From the NCBI GenBank assembly GCA_036277635.1, contig DASUMP010000270.1, positions 1 to 42,131 of the forward strand: a stretch of DNA of 42,131 bases, given 5' to 3'. This DNA comes from DASUMP01 sp036277635. GTDB lineage: Bacteria > Actinomycetota > Acidimicrobiia > IMCC26256 > PALSA-610. How positions within the stretch are numbered: position 1 is the stretch's first letter; every line of letters begins with the position of its first letter. Below are positions 1 through 7,555 of this stretch, one piece after another. The translations under genes were made by a program, and so were the position numbers. Under the pieces are notes generated by a model. That model searched no databases. It saw only the letters and a list, made by a program, of their open reading frames with translations, and was not told the origin of the DNA.

Positions 1-254
1 CCGAGACGGGTGGGGGCGACGGCGATCTCCACCCAGTCGTCGAAGCGGGCGGGGCCCTGCCACTCGACGACCGCCTTCACGAGCATCACGTCGAAGTCGC
101 GCGTCCAGGTGTCGGCGCCCCAACCGAGGTGCTCGATGAAGCGGGTGCACGACTCGTCGAAGTAGGTGAGCCAGTGCGCGTTGAAGACGACCTGTTGCTG
201 GTCGACCTCGGCGTAGCGGACCCGGATGCGGTGCGTGAAGACCGGTTCGCCCAT
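1..254 (-). CDS. Acyl-CoA thioesterase, 4HBT hotdog family (3' truncated by window)
   Basis: The visible 84 N-terminal residues match the YbgC/FadM-type 4-hydroxybenzoyl-CoA thioesterase family, which hydrolyses acyl-CoA thioesters in the cytoplasm. The diagnostic stretch is RYAEVDQQQVVFNAHWLTYF (about residues 12-31), where the Asp of the AEVD segment and the following VVFNAHWL correspond to the active-site loop and central helix of the hotdog fold. The ATG is at 254-252, one base after the pheT stop codon, so it is probably co-transcribed with pheST. The C-terminal part lies beyond position 1, so length and substrate cannot be judged. The family call is firm; the substrate is unknown. Confidence 0.82.
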   Translation of the reverse strand, partial: MGEPVFTHRIRVRYAEVDQQQVVFNAHWLTYFDESCTRFIEHLGWGADTWTRDFDVMLVKAVVEWQGPARFDDWVEIAVAPTRL

Positions 255-255
255 C

Positions 256-2640
256 TCAGCCCCGCAGCTGCGCGCCGTGGGCGGCGACGACCGCGTCGAT
301 GCCGCGCTGGCGCAGCGCGCCGACCTCTTCGTCGGTGAGGGTGCGGTCGGGGGCACGGAACCGCAGCGCGAACGCGATGCTCACCTTGCCCGCGCCGAGC
401 GCGTCGGAGCGGAACACGTCGAAGACGCGCACGTCTTCGAGCAGGTCGCCAGCGGCGTCGGCGAGCGTCGCCCGCACGGCGGCCGCCGGGGTCGCGTCGT
501 CGAGGACGAACGCGAGGTCGACGGTCGACGCCGGGTAGCGCGACACCGGACGGTACGCGCGGTCGCGGCGCCGGCCGGCGAGGAGCGCGGCGACGTCGAG
601 CTCGAACGCGACGACCGGTTCGTCGATCGCGAGGGCCCGCCGCACGTCGGGGGCGACCTCACCGACGTGGCCGACCTCGACGCCGTCGACGAGCACACGC
701 GCGGCGCGCCCCGGATGGAACCCGGGGCCCGGCGCCGCTTCGATGCGGAGGTCGGCGAGGCGCAGCGCGCCGGCGAGCGCGTCGAGCGCGTCGAGCGCGT
801 CGGCGGGGACGACCGGCCGATCGGCTTCGTGCGGGCGGCGCCGGAGCGATCCGCTGCGCACCGCGGCGAGGTGGTCGCGCTCGTCAGGGAGCGTCGCGCC
901 GTTCGGGGGCGCGAACACGTGGCCGAGCTCGAAGAGCGCGACGTCGGGCTCGCCGTGGGCGGCGTTCGTGGCGACGGCGCGCAGCAGCCCCGGGAGGATG
1001 GCGGGGCGCAGCACCGATTCGTCGGCGCGCAGCGGGTTCTCGACCTCCACGACCCGATCGGTCGCGACACCGGCGCGCTCGAGGTCGGCGGGCGCGACGA
1101 GCGAGAGCGTGAAGGCCTCGTCGTAGCCCGCGCCGACGAGCACGTCGGCGACGAGCCGGCGCTCCTGTTGGGCGGTCGTGAGACGGCCGACCTTGGCGGC
1201 GTTCGCGGGCACCGAACGTGGGATCGCGTCCAGCCCGATGCGGCGCGCGACCTCTTCCACGATGTCGATCTCCCGCTCGAGGTCGGGGCGGAAGGTGGGG
1301 GCGATCGCGACGAAGTCGTTGCCGTCGCCCTCGCAGTCGATCCCGAGCGGTTCGAGCAGCGCGCGGGCGCGGTCGGCGTCGATCGCGGTGCCGAGCAGCG
1401 CGTTGACGCGCGCCGTGCGCACGGTGATGCGCGGTCGCTCGATCGGCCGCGGGTACCGGTCGATCGCGCCGGGTTCGGGCTCGGCCGCCGCGACCTCGAC
1501 GAGCAGGTCGATGGCGCGGTCGGCGCCCGACGCCGTGCCGTTCGGGTCGACGCCGCGCTCGAAGCGCGCGCTCGCCTCGGATCGCAGCCCGAGTCGCTTC
1601 GACGTGCGGGCGATCCCCGACGCCTCGAAGTAGGCCGACTCCAAGAGGATCGACGTGGTGGTGTGGGAGACCTCGGCTTCGGTGCCGCCCATGATCCCGG
1701 CGATGCCCTGCGGGCGCCGCTCGGCGTCGCAGACGAGGAGGTCGTCGGCGCGCAGGCGCCGCTCGACGCCGTCGAGCGTGACGATCGTCTCGCCCTCGGC
1801 GGCGAGGCGCACCACGACGCCGCGCCCGGGGAGGCGGTCGAAGTCGAACGCGTGCAGCGGCCGGCCGCGCTCGAGCATCACGTAGTTCGTGACGTCGACG
1901 ACGTTGCTGATCGGCCGCATCCCCGCGAGGCGCAAGCGGCGCGCCAGCCACTCCGGCGACGGCCCGGTGGTGACCCGAGCCACGCGCGCGACGAACCGCG
2001 GGCAGCGATCGGGCGCTTCCACTTCCACCGTCGCACCCGCGACCGACTCGACCACCGGCGCGGCGGGCGGCACCGGCACCGTGAACGGCCGCGAGAAGTG
2101 CGCGGCGAGGTCGCGCGCGATGCCGACGATCGACATCGCGTCGGAGCGGTTGGGGGTGATCGCGAGGTCGAACACGACGTCGTCGAGGCCGAGCGCAGCG
2201 CGCACGTCGGTGCCGAGCTCGAGTGTGGTGTCGAGGTCGAGGATGCCGCTGTGGTCGTCGCCGAGTCCGAGCTCGGCGGCCGAGCACAACATGCCGTCGG
2301 AGACGACACCGCGGATCTTGCGGCGCTCCAGCGTGAAGCCGCCCGGCAACGTGGCACCCGCGGGCGCGAACGGCGCGACCATCCCGGGCACCACGTTCGG
2401 CGCGCCGCACACGACGCGCGTGTGGCCGTCACCGAAGTCGACGTCGCAGAGGCGCAGCTTGTCGGCGTTCGGGTGCGGCACCACGTCGAGGACGCGGGCG
2501 ACGACGACCCCGGCGATCTCGCGACCGGGCTCGTCGATCTCCTCGACTTCGAGGCCGAGGTGGTTCAGGGCGTCGGCGATCGCGGCGACGGGCGCGTCGA
2601 GCGGCGTGAACTCACGGAGCCAGGAGAGCGGCGCGCGCAT
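256..2640 (-). CDS. pheT: Phenylalanine--tRNA ligase beta subunit
   Basis: This is the 794-residue beta subunit of the cytoplasmic (alpha-beta)2 phenylalanyl-tRNA synthetase, a normal bacterial length. Visible domains are an N-terminal EMAPII/B1-type tRNA-binding domain (about 40-150, with HPNADKLRLCDVDFG), a B3/B4 editing domain (about 210-370, with NVVDVTNYVMLERGRPLHAF), a B5 domain (about 400-475) and a C-terminal FDX-ACB anticodon-binding domain (about 700-794, ending TLTDEEVGALRQRGIDAVVAA). It lies 30 bp downstream of pheS, the usual order. The ATG at 2640-2638 begins MRAPLSWLREF, the typical start of the family. No frameshift or missing domain is seen. Confidence 0.97.
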   Translation of the reverse strand: MRAPLSWLREFTPLDAPVAAIADALNHLGLEVEEIDEPGREIAGVVVARVLDVVPHPNADKLRLCDVDFGDGHTRVVCGAPNVVPGMVAPFAPAGATLPGGFTLERRKIRGVVSDGMLCSAAELGLGDDHSGILDLDTTLELGTDVRAALGLDDVVFDLAITPNRSDAMSIVGIARDLAAHFSRPFTVPVPPAAPVVESVAGATVEVEAPDRCPRFVARVARVTTGPSPEWLARRLRLAGMRPISNVVDVTNYVMLERGRPLHAFDFDRLPGRGVVVRLAAEGETIVTLDGVERRLRADDLLVCDAERRPQGIAGIMGGTEAEVSHTTTSILLESAYFEASGIARTSKRLGLRSEASARFERGVDPNGTASGADRAIDLLVEVAAAEPEPGAIDRYPRPIERPRITVRTARVNALLGTAIDADRARALLEPLGIDCEGDGNDFVAIAPTFRPDLEREIDIVEEVARRIGLDAIPRSVPANAAKVGRLTTAQQERRLVADVLVGAGYDEAFTLSLVAPADLERAGVATDRVVEVENPLRADESVLRPAILPGLLRAVATNAAHGEPDVALFELGHVFAPPNGATLPDERDHLAAVRSGSLRRRPHEADRPVVPADALDALDALAGALRLADLRIEAAPGPGFHPGRAARVLVDGVEVGHVGEVAPDVRRALAIDEPVVAFELDVAALLAGRRRDRAYRPVSRYPASTVDLAFVLDDATPAAAVRATLADAAGDLLEDVRVFDVFRSDALGAGKVSIAFALRFRAPDRTLTDEEVGALRQRGIDAVVAAHGAQLRG

Positions 2641-2670
2641 GGGCGATCGGGACCTCGGATGGTCGGACGG

Positions 2671-3729
2671 TCAGAACTGACGGAGGAAGCGGACGTCGGC
2701 GTCCCACAGCGTCTTCACGTGGTCGACGCCGTAGATGAGCTGCACGAGGCGGTCGATGCCGAACCCGAACGCGAACCCCGAGTACTCCTCGGGGTCGATG
2801 CCGACGGCCACGAACACGTTGGGGTCGACCATCCCGGCGCCGCCGAGCTCGATCCACCCGGTGCGCGAGCACACCGTGCAGCCGGCGCCTTCGCAAAAGA
2901 CGCACGTCATCGCGAACTCGACCGACGGTTCGGTGAACGGGAAGAACGACGGCAAGAAGCGCGCCGCGATGTTCGGACCGAACAGCGCGTGCACGAATGT
3001 CTCGATGGTGCCGAGCAGGTCGCCGAGCGTGATGCCACGGTCGACGACGAGCCCTTCGATCTGGTGGAAGACGGGAGCGTGCCGGGCGTCGAGCGTGTCG
3101 CGGCGGTACACGCGTCCGGGCATCACCGAGTAGATCGGGAGCGGCTGGGTCTCCATCACGCGGATCTGCACCGGCGACGTGTGCGTGCGCAGCAACACCT
3201 CTTCGGGTTCGCCGAGCCGCACGTAGAGCGTGTCTTGCATCGCGCGCGCGGGGTGCCCGGGCGGGAAGTTGAGCGCCTCGAAGTTGTACCAGTCGGTCTC
3301 GACCTCGGGTCCGTCGGCGACCTGGTAGCCGAGCCCGACGAACACGTCTTCGAGCTGACGCCACACCTGGGTGACGAGGTGCAGGTGCCCGCGGCGGTAG
3401 CCGGCGCCGCCGAGGGTGAGGTCGACGCGTTCGGTGACCGCCGACTGCTCGCGCGCGAGTGCGTCGAGCTCGGCGCGACGAGCGTCGAGCAGGCCCTCGA
3501 CCTCGCGCTGCAGGTCGGTGAGCAGCGCGCCGAGCTGGGGGCGCTCGTCGGCGGGGAGCGTCTTGATCGCGGCGCGCAGGTCGAGGACCACCGACCCCTT
3601 GCCGAGCAGCGCGCGGTCGACGGCCGCGAGGTCGGCGAGCGTGGCCGCCGCGGCGACGTCGTCGCGCGCGCGCCGGCGCACGTCGTCGATGGCACTCGAC
3701 GCGTCCGCGAGCGTCGCGGGGCTGCTCAT
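2671..3729 (-). CDS. pheS: Phenylalanine--tRNA ligase alpha subunit
   Basis: The 352-residue catalytic alpha subunit charges tRNA-Phe. After an N-terminal coiled coil (about 1-100), the class II synthetase core shows motif 2 (GRVYRRDTLDARHAPVFHQI, about 210-230) and motif 3 (GFAFGFGIDRLVQL, about 320-333). A short CVFCEGAGCTVC segment (about 280) adds four cysteines that could bind zinc, as seen in some bacterial PheS. The ATG (3729-3727) overlaps the TGA of the preceding rRNA methylase gene as ATGA, implying coupled translation. The open frame continues upstream of this ATG, but that part reads as an arginine-rich shadow and not as PheS. No T-box leader is present; expression probably depends on the infC promoter. 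Confidence 0.97.
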   Translation of the reverse strand: MSSPATLADASSAIDDVRRRARDDVAAAATLADLAAVDRALLGKGSVVLDLRAAIKTLPADERPQLGALLTDLQREVEGLLDARRAELDALAREQSAVTERVDLTLGGAGYRRGHLHLVTQVWRQLEDVFVGLGYQVADGPEVETDWYNFEALNFPPGHPARAMQDTLYVRLGEPEEVLLRTHTSPVQIRVMETQPLPIYSVMPGRVYRRDTLDARHAPVFHQIEGLVVDRGITLGDLLGTIETFVHALFGPNIAARFLPSFFPFTEPSVEFAMTCVFCEGAGCTVCSRTGWIELGGAGMVDPNVFVAVGIDPEEYSGFAFGFGIDRLVQLIYGVDHVKTLWDADVRFLRQF

Positions 3730-4550
3730 CGGGTGGACGCCTCGCGCCGTTGGCGCGCTGCCTCGAACAGCACGACCGTCGCGGCCATGGCCACGTTCAA
3801 CGACTCGTTGGTCTCGCGCATCGGGATCGTGACCCGACCGTCGAGCGGCAACGACGGCGCGAGCCCGTGGGCTTCGTGACCGACCACGAGCGCCGTGGGG
3901 CCGGTGAGGTCGACGTCGTCGAGGGGCGTCCCGCCGCGGGCGACGGCGCCGAGCCGCCGCAGCCCGTGCGAGGCCGCCGACTCGAGGATCTCCACCGTCG
4001 TCGCCCCTTCCACCACCGTGACGCCGAACAGCGCACCTGCCGAGGCGCGCACGACCTTCGGATTGTACGCGTCGACCGATCCGGCCCCGAGGGCGATTGT
4101 GGGCGCGCCGGCGGCCGCCGCGCTGCGCACGATCGTGCCCGCGTTGCCGGGATCGGAGATCCGGTCGCCGACGACGACGAGATCGGCACCGCCGAGCGCG
4201 TCGACGCCGTGGCGGCGCAGCGGCGCGAGCGCGAGCACCGCTTGGGACGTGACGGTGTCGCCGAGGCGGGCGGCGACACCGGGGCCGAGGACGCGGATCC
4301 GCACGCCGCGCGACCGGCACCGGTCGACGACCTCGAGCGCATCGGCCGTCGCTTCGGGCCCCACGAGGCACTCGTCGAGCTCGACGTCGTGGTCGAGCGC
4401 GGCGGCGACGATCCGATGGCCCTCGAGCACGAAGCGCCGCGCGCTGTCGCGCGCGCGGCGGTCGCGCAGCATCGCCCGCAGCTCGCGCACGTGGGGGTGG
4501 CGTGCCCCGAGCGGGGGCTCGTCGCCCGCGCGGTCAGCGGGACCGGGCAT
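3726..4550 (-). CDS. SpoU/TrmH-family RNA 2'-O-methyltransferase
   Basis: This 274-residue protein has the SPOUT trefoil-knot methyltransferase signature: motif 1 around DPGNAGTIVRSAAAAG (about 140-155), motif 2 GHEAHGL (about 220) and motif 3 IPMRETNESLNVAMAATVV near the C terminus. An N-terminal substrate-binding domain contains RRFVLEGHRIVAAAL. Such enzymes add a methyl group from SAM to a ribose 2'-OH in 23S rRNA or tRNA. Its place between rplT and pheS is the usual one for this SpoU member (TsnR/RlmB-like) in actinobacteria. The ATG at 4550-4548 gives the expected short lead-in before HVRELRAML. The RNA target cannot be told from sequence. Confidence 0.9.
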   Translation of the reverse strand: MPGPADRAGDEPPLGARHPHVRELRAMLRDRRARDSARRFVLEGHRIVAAALDHDVELDECLVGPEATADALEVVDRCRSRGVRIRVLGPGVAARLGDTVTSQAVLALAPLRRHGVDALGGADLVVVGDRISDPGNAGTIVRSAAAAGAPTIALGAGSVDAYNPKVVRASAGALFGVTVVEGATTVEILESAASHGLRRLGAVARGGTPLDDVDLTGPTALVVGHEAHGLAPSLPLDGRVTIPMRETNESLNVAMAATVVLFEAARQRREASTR

Positions 4551-4588
4551 CGTGCGCCGCGCGCGGAGTCGTGGCCGCGCCGCGACGG

Positions 4589-4951
4589 TCAGGCCGCGTC
4601 GAGCGCCTGGCGGGCGGTGACGACGAGCGCCTCGAACGCCGCCGGCTCGCGCACCGCGAGGTCGGCGAGGACCTTGCGGTCGACGTCGACCTCGGCGGCC
4701 TTCAGCCCCGCGATGAACTGCGAGTACGAGATCTCGTGCTGGCGGCACGCGGCGTTGATGCGCACGATCCACAGACGGCGGAACTGGCCCTTGCGCGCCC
4801 GGCGGTCGCGGAACGCGTACTGGCCGGAGTGCATGACCTGCTCGTTGGCCTTGCGGAAGTGCCGGCTGCGAGCACCCGTGTAGCCCTGGGCCTGCTCGAG
4901 GACGGCACGGCGGTGCTTGCGACCGCTGACGGAGCGCTTGACGCGAGCCAT
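4589..4951 (-). CDS. rplT: 50S ribosomal protein L20
   Basis: The 120-residue protein begins MARVKRSVSGRKHRRAVLEQ and contains GYTGARSRHFRKANEQVMHS and QFRRLWIVRINAACRQHEIS, all hallmark L20 segments. L20 binds 23S rRNA early in large-subunit assembly and in some bacteria represses its own operon by binding the infC leader. It follows rpmI by 2 bp, in the conserved infC-rpmI-rplT order. The ATG is at 4951-4949. Confidence 0.98.
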   Translation of the reverse strand: MARVKRSVSGRKHRRAVLEQAQGYTGARSRHFRKANEQVMHSGQYAFRDRRARKGQFRRLWIVRINAACRQHEISYSQFIAGLKAAEVDVDRKVLADLAVREPAAFEALVVTARQALDAA

Positions 4952-4953
4952 GA

Positions 4954-5148
4954 CTACCTCCCGAGCAAGCGCTGGACGCGCTTGCGGTCGCCGCCGGTGA
5001 CCTCGACGATGCGGCCGAGCCGACGCGTGCGCGTGGACGGCTTCTTCTCGAGCAGGTGCGAGCGGTTCTGTTGACGGCGACGGATCTTGCCCGTGCCCGT
5101 GACACCGAACCGCTTCGCGGCGCCTCGGTGCGTCTTCTGCTTCGGCAT
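4954..5148 (-). CDS. rpmI: 50S ribosomal protein L35
   Basis: The 64-residue, very basic protein starts MPKQKTHRGAAKRFGVTGTG, the canonical L35 N terminus, and carries KIRRRQQNRSHLLEKK. L35 is a small structural protein of the large ribosomal subunit. It lies 13 bp after infC and 2 bp before rplT. Length is normal for the family. Confidence 0.98.
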   Translation of the reverse strand: MPKQKTHRGAAKRFGVTGTGKIRRRQQNRSHLLEKKPSTRTRRLGRIVEVTGGDRKRVQRLLGR

Positions 5149-5161
5149 GGTGGTTCCTACC

Positions 5162-5737
5162 TCAGGCGCCCGCGGCCTCGGTGGCCGGCGCGTCGTGTGC
5201 GGGTCGGGCCGGCTTGGTGCCGGGCTTGCGGATCGGGTTCAAGACCATCGTCATGTTCCTGCCGTCCTGGCGAGGTGCCGCCTCGATCGCGGCGAGCTCG
5301 TTCACGCGCTCGGCGACCCGCTCGAGGATGCGCCGCCCGATCTCGGGGTGCGCCATCTCCCGGCCACGGAACATGATCGTGAGCTTGACCTTCGACCCTT
5401 CGGCGAGGAAGCGCTCGACGTGCTTCATCTTGGTCTCGTAGTCGTGCTCGTCGATCTTGGGCCGGAACTTCATCTCCTTGATGACGACGTTCGAGGCCTT
5501 CTTCCGCGATTCCTTGCGCCGCTGGTCCTGCTCGTACTTCCACTTGCCGAAGTCCATGATCCGGCAGACCGGAGGATCGGCGTTCGCGGCCACCTCGACG
5601 AGGTCGAGGCCGGACTCCCGCGCGGCGGTGAGCGCTTCGGGGAGGGGCCGGATGCCGAGCTGCGATCCGTCGGCACCGATCAATCGGACCTGACGAGCGC
5701 GGATGCGGTCGTTGATGCGGGCATCGTCCGTGGCGAT
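5162..5737 (-). CDS. infC: Translation initiation factor IF-3 (probable AUC start)
   Basis: IF-3 keeps the 30S subunit free and proofreads the start codon. The protein contains ARINDRIRARQVRLIG (N-domain start), PPVCRIMDFGKWKYEQ and the C-domain segments KEMKFRPKIDEHDYETK and GREMAHPEIGRRILERV, followed by a 20-residue Ala/Pro-rich tail. There is no ATG, GTG or TTG at the expected N terminus. An ATC at 5737-5735 lies 10 nt after a perfect AAGGAG (5753-5748) and would give MATDDARINDRIRA, 191 residues. AUU or AUC starts on infC are known from other bacteria and underlie its autoregulation. The in-frame ATG further upstream (MPSSQGRR) has no ribosome-binding site and overlaps the leader. Gene identity is certain; the start is inferred. 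Confidence 0.9.
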   Translation of the reverse strand: MATDDARINDRIRARQVRLIGADGSQLGIRPLPEALTAARESGLDLVEVAANADPPVCRIMDFGKWKYEQDQRRKESRKKASNVVIKEMKFRPKIDEHDYETKMKHVERFLAEGSKVKLTIMFRGREMAHPEIGRRILERVAERVNELAAIEAAPRQDGRNMTMVLNPIRKPGTKPARPAHDAPATEAAGA

Positions 5738-5961
5738 TGCGGCATCACTCCTTACTCTGCGACGTCCCTGCGACGAGGGCATCACGTTGCGGCTGGGTGC
5801 CCGAAGGTCCCCCGACGCGAAGCGGCGGTGGACACGGGAAGTCCACCGCCAATCCCGGTGCGTGGCACCGGCCGGGCAACGGACCCGGACACGGTGCGGC
5901 GGACCGCCCGGCCGGGTGGGGACCGACACCGTCGCCGGTGGGTCCCGCTTCCCTCGGGTTT
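5738..5961 (-). promoter_or_regulatory. Structured 5' leader of infC-rpmI-rplT
   Basis: The stretch between infC and the divergent gene folds on the minus strand into consecutive hairpins. They are 5919-5946 (GGGACC/GGTCCC plus a 5-bp inner stem), 5870-5877 paired with 5906-5913 (GGCCGGGC/GCCCGGCC), 5857-5869 (5 bp, 3-nt loop) and a perfect 10-bp stem with a 7-nt loop at 5824-5850. The AAGGAG ribosome-binding site follows at 5753-5748. There is no T-tract. In Firmicutes and E. coli the infC operon leader is a target of L20 or IF-3 control, so an autoregulatory role is plausible here, but no known leader family was recognised. Confidence 0.5.
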
Positions 5962-5967
5962 CCTGCG

Positions 5968-5973
5968 AGGATA
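5968..5973 (-). promoter_or_regulatory. infC: Possible -10 box for infC operon
   Basis: TATCCT on the minus strand lies about 235 nt upstream of the infC start, just before the first leader hairpin and immediately inside the divergent gene's 5' region. Only a weak -35 (TGTCCA, 5996-5991) is found at 17 nt spacing. This would start the leader at about 5961. Confidence 0.35.
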
Positions 5974-5978
5974 CCAGT

Positions 5979-6392
5979 GTGAGCTCGCTGTGGACACCGT
6001 CGGGGGAGCACGAGCCGACGCCGGAGCCGGTCGACGACGGCGCCACCGGCCCGCGCGCCGACGACCAGGAGCCGGCGCTCAGCGCGGAGGAGCTCGAGGC
6101 GCTGCGCCACGTCCGGGCCCAGATCCGAGCGACCCCCGCCTCCGCGATCGTCGCGAACCACGCGGTCCAGCTCTTCGAGCTCGCACTCGTGTACCTGGGG
6201 ATCGGGGCACCCCCGTCGCCCGACGGCGTCGAACCGGGGCCCGATCTCGCCCAGGCCGGTGTCGCGATCGACGCGATGGCCGCCCTCGTCGACGGCCTCG
6301 GCGTCCGTCTCGACGAACACGAAGGCACGCTGCGCGAGGCGCTCGCGCAGATCCAGGTCCTCTACGCGCAGATCGCCGACGCCACCGACTGA
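5979..6392 (+). CDS. DUF1844-like small acidic protein
   Basis: This is the only plus-strand gene in the window, divergent from infC and convergent with the cold-shock-domain gene 16 bp away. The 137-residue product has a disordered acidic N terminus (about 1-50) and a helical C-terminal domain with QLFELALVYLGIGAPPSPDG, then DLAQAGVAIDAMAALVDGLG and a terminal helix. This matches the layout of DUF1844 proteins (LATQALIHLG, DLxxArxxID, final coiled helix), whose function is unknown. The GTG at 5979-5981 follows GAGG by 8 nt. Codon bias is like the neighbours. It may be expressed from the shared divergent region. The family assignment is from motif memory, not a search. Confidence 0.7.
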   Translation: MSSLWTPSGEHEPTPEPVDDGATGPRADDQEPALSAEELEALRHVRAQIRATPASAIVANHAVQLFELALVYLGIGAPPSPDGVEPGPDLAQAGVAIDAMAALVDGLGVRLDEHEGTLREALAQIQVLYAQIADATD

Positions 6393-6408
6393 CCGCCCGC
6401 GGGCGCGC

Positions 6409-6657
6409 TCAGCGCCGCTCGATCGCCGCGGCTTCGAGGCGACCGAGGTGACCGGCGATCACCGCGAAGCGCACCTCCGTGCCGATCGCGATCGTGCGCG
6501 ACCCGTCGGCGATCTGGGTGCAGTGGAACGGATAGGTCGTGCCGTCGGGGGCGCGCACCGTGCCGATGCCGCGACGCTCGTCGAACGCGTCGACGACGCC
6601 GTCGCCTCCGCCGAGCGCGTCGCGCACACGCGCCGGCCCGCCGTCGCTCCCCTTCAC
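6409..6657 (-). CDS. Divergent cold-shock-domain protein
   Basis: The 82-residue protein reads as one beta-barrel cold-shock domain (about 18-80): GVVDAFDERRGIGTVRAPDG, then YPFHCTQIADGSRTIAIG and VRFAVIAGHLGRLEAAAI. It keeps the G-V/T-V-x-x-FD and FHCT-I-DGSR framework, but the nucleic-acid-binding RNP1 (KGFGFI in CspA) is RGIGTV here and RNP2 (VFVH) is YPFHC. Several stacking aromatics are therefore missing, so binding may differ from classic Csp. The GTG start (6657-6655) overlaps the hisG TGA as GTGA, so it is translated as the tail gene of that unit. Function beyond nucleic-acid or protein binding is not known. Confidence 0.75.
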   Translation of the reverse strand: MKGSDGGPARVRDALGGGDGVVDAFDERRGIGTVRAPDGTTYPFHCTQIADGSRTIAIGTEVRFAVIAGHLGRLEAAAIERR

Positions 6658-7529
6658 GGGACGATCTTGGAGATCGGCAGCTCGAGGATGCCGGTCGCGC
6701 CGTGCTCCTTGAGCGCGGGGATGAGGGTGTTGATGCCGGTCTTCGCGACCACGGTCTCGACCGCGTACGCGTCTTCGCCGTAGAGCTTCGACACCGTCGG
6801 CGACTTCAGCGCCGGGAGGAGGTCGATGACCGCCTGCAGGTTCGCCTCGTCGACGTTCAGCTTCACGAGCACGCGCCCACGCGCTTCGAGCGCGCCGGTG
6901 AGCAGCGTCTGGAGCTGCTCCATCGCGCGGCGCTTGGCGGGGTCGGCGTAGGCGGTGGGGTTCGCGATCAGCTCGGTGTGCGACACGAGGATCGTGTCGA
7001 GCACCTTCAGGCCCGCGGCGCGCAGCGCGCGACCGGTCTCGGTGATCTCGACGACGGCGTCGGCGATCTCGGGGATCTTCGCCTCGGTCGCGCCGTACGA
7101 CAACGACACCTCGGCGTCGACGCCGTGCTGTTCGAGGAACCGCGCCGTGATGATCGGGTACTCGGTGTGCACGCGCGCGCCGCGCGGGAGCTCGGCGACC
7201 GACGAGTACGGCGCGTCGCCGGCGACCGCGAGCACCATGCGGATCGGGCGCGCCGTCGCCTTCGAGTAGTGGAGCTGGCTGAGCGTGACGACGTCGGCGC
7301 CGGTCTCCTCGATCCAGTCGCGGCCGGTGATCCCGAGGTCGAACATCCCCTGCGCCACGTAGCGCGGGATCTCCTGGGGGCGCAGCACCATCACCTCGGT
7401 GATGCGCGGGTCGTCGACCGCACCGCGGTACTCCACGTCGGAGCCGCGCACGACCGCGAGGTCGGCGTCTTCGAACAGCTGCATCGTGGATCGTTCGAGC
7501 GATCCTTTGGGGAGCACCAGGCGCAGCAT
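6654..7529 (-). CDS. hisG: ATP phosphoribosyltransferase (long form)
   Basis: HisG catalyses the first step of histidine synthesis, joining ATP and PRPP. The 291-residue protein is the long form that needs no HisZ. The catalytic part (about 1-210) starts MLRLVLPKGSLERSTMQLFE and contains MFDLGITGRDWIEE and the PRPP-loop region ADAVVEITETGRALRAAGLK. An ACT-like regulatory domain (about 215-291, SPTVSKLYGEDAYAVETVVA) would confer histidine feedback inhibition. No other his gene is nearby, notably no hisE, which often sits beside hisG in actinobacteria. It lies 26 bp after the methyltransferase gene and overlaps the cold-shock-domain gene by GTGA. Confidence 0.97.
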   Translation of the reverse strand: MLRLVLPKGSLERSTMQLFEDADLAVVRGSDVEYRGAVDDPRITEVMVLRPQEIPRYVAQGMFDLGITGRDWIEETGADVVTLSQLHYSKATARPIRMVLAVAGDAPYSSVAELPRGARVHTEYPIITARFLEQHGVDAEVSLSYGATEAKIPEIADAVVEITETGRALRAAGLKVLDTILVSHTELIANPTAYADPAKRRAMEQLQTLLTGALEARGRVLVKLNVDEANLQAVIDLLPALKSPTVSKLYGEDAYAVETVVAKTGINTLIPALKEHGATGILELPISKIVP

Positions 7530-7555
7530 CGGACGCGCAGGCTACTCGGCGACCC

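Noticed and set aside
226..3879. Plus-strand open frame of 1217 codons
   Set aside because: It is antisense to pheT and pheS, with an Arg/Asp/Gly/Ala/Val-biased composition typical of the opposite strand of GC-rich genes and no recognisable domain.
3730..4588. T-box leader for pheS
   Set aside because: pheS overlaps the upstream methylase gene, and no T-box sequence or specifier stem is present.
5774..5782. ATG giving MPSSQGRR as infC start
   Set aside because: No ribosome-binding site precedes it, it would add residues absent from IF-3 proteins, and the perfect AAGGAG lies downstream of it.
6394..6405. CGCCCGCGGGCG palindrome as a bidirectional terminator between convergent genes
   Set aside because: It can form only a 4-bp stem with a loop, and no T-tract occurs on either strand.
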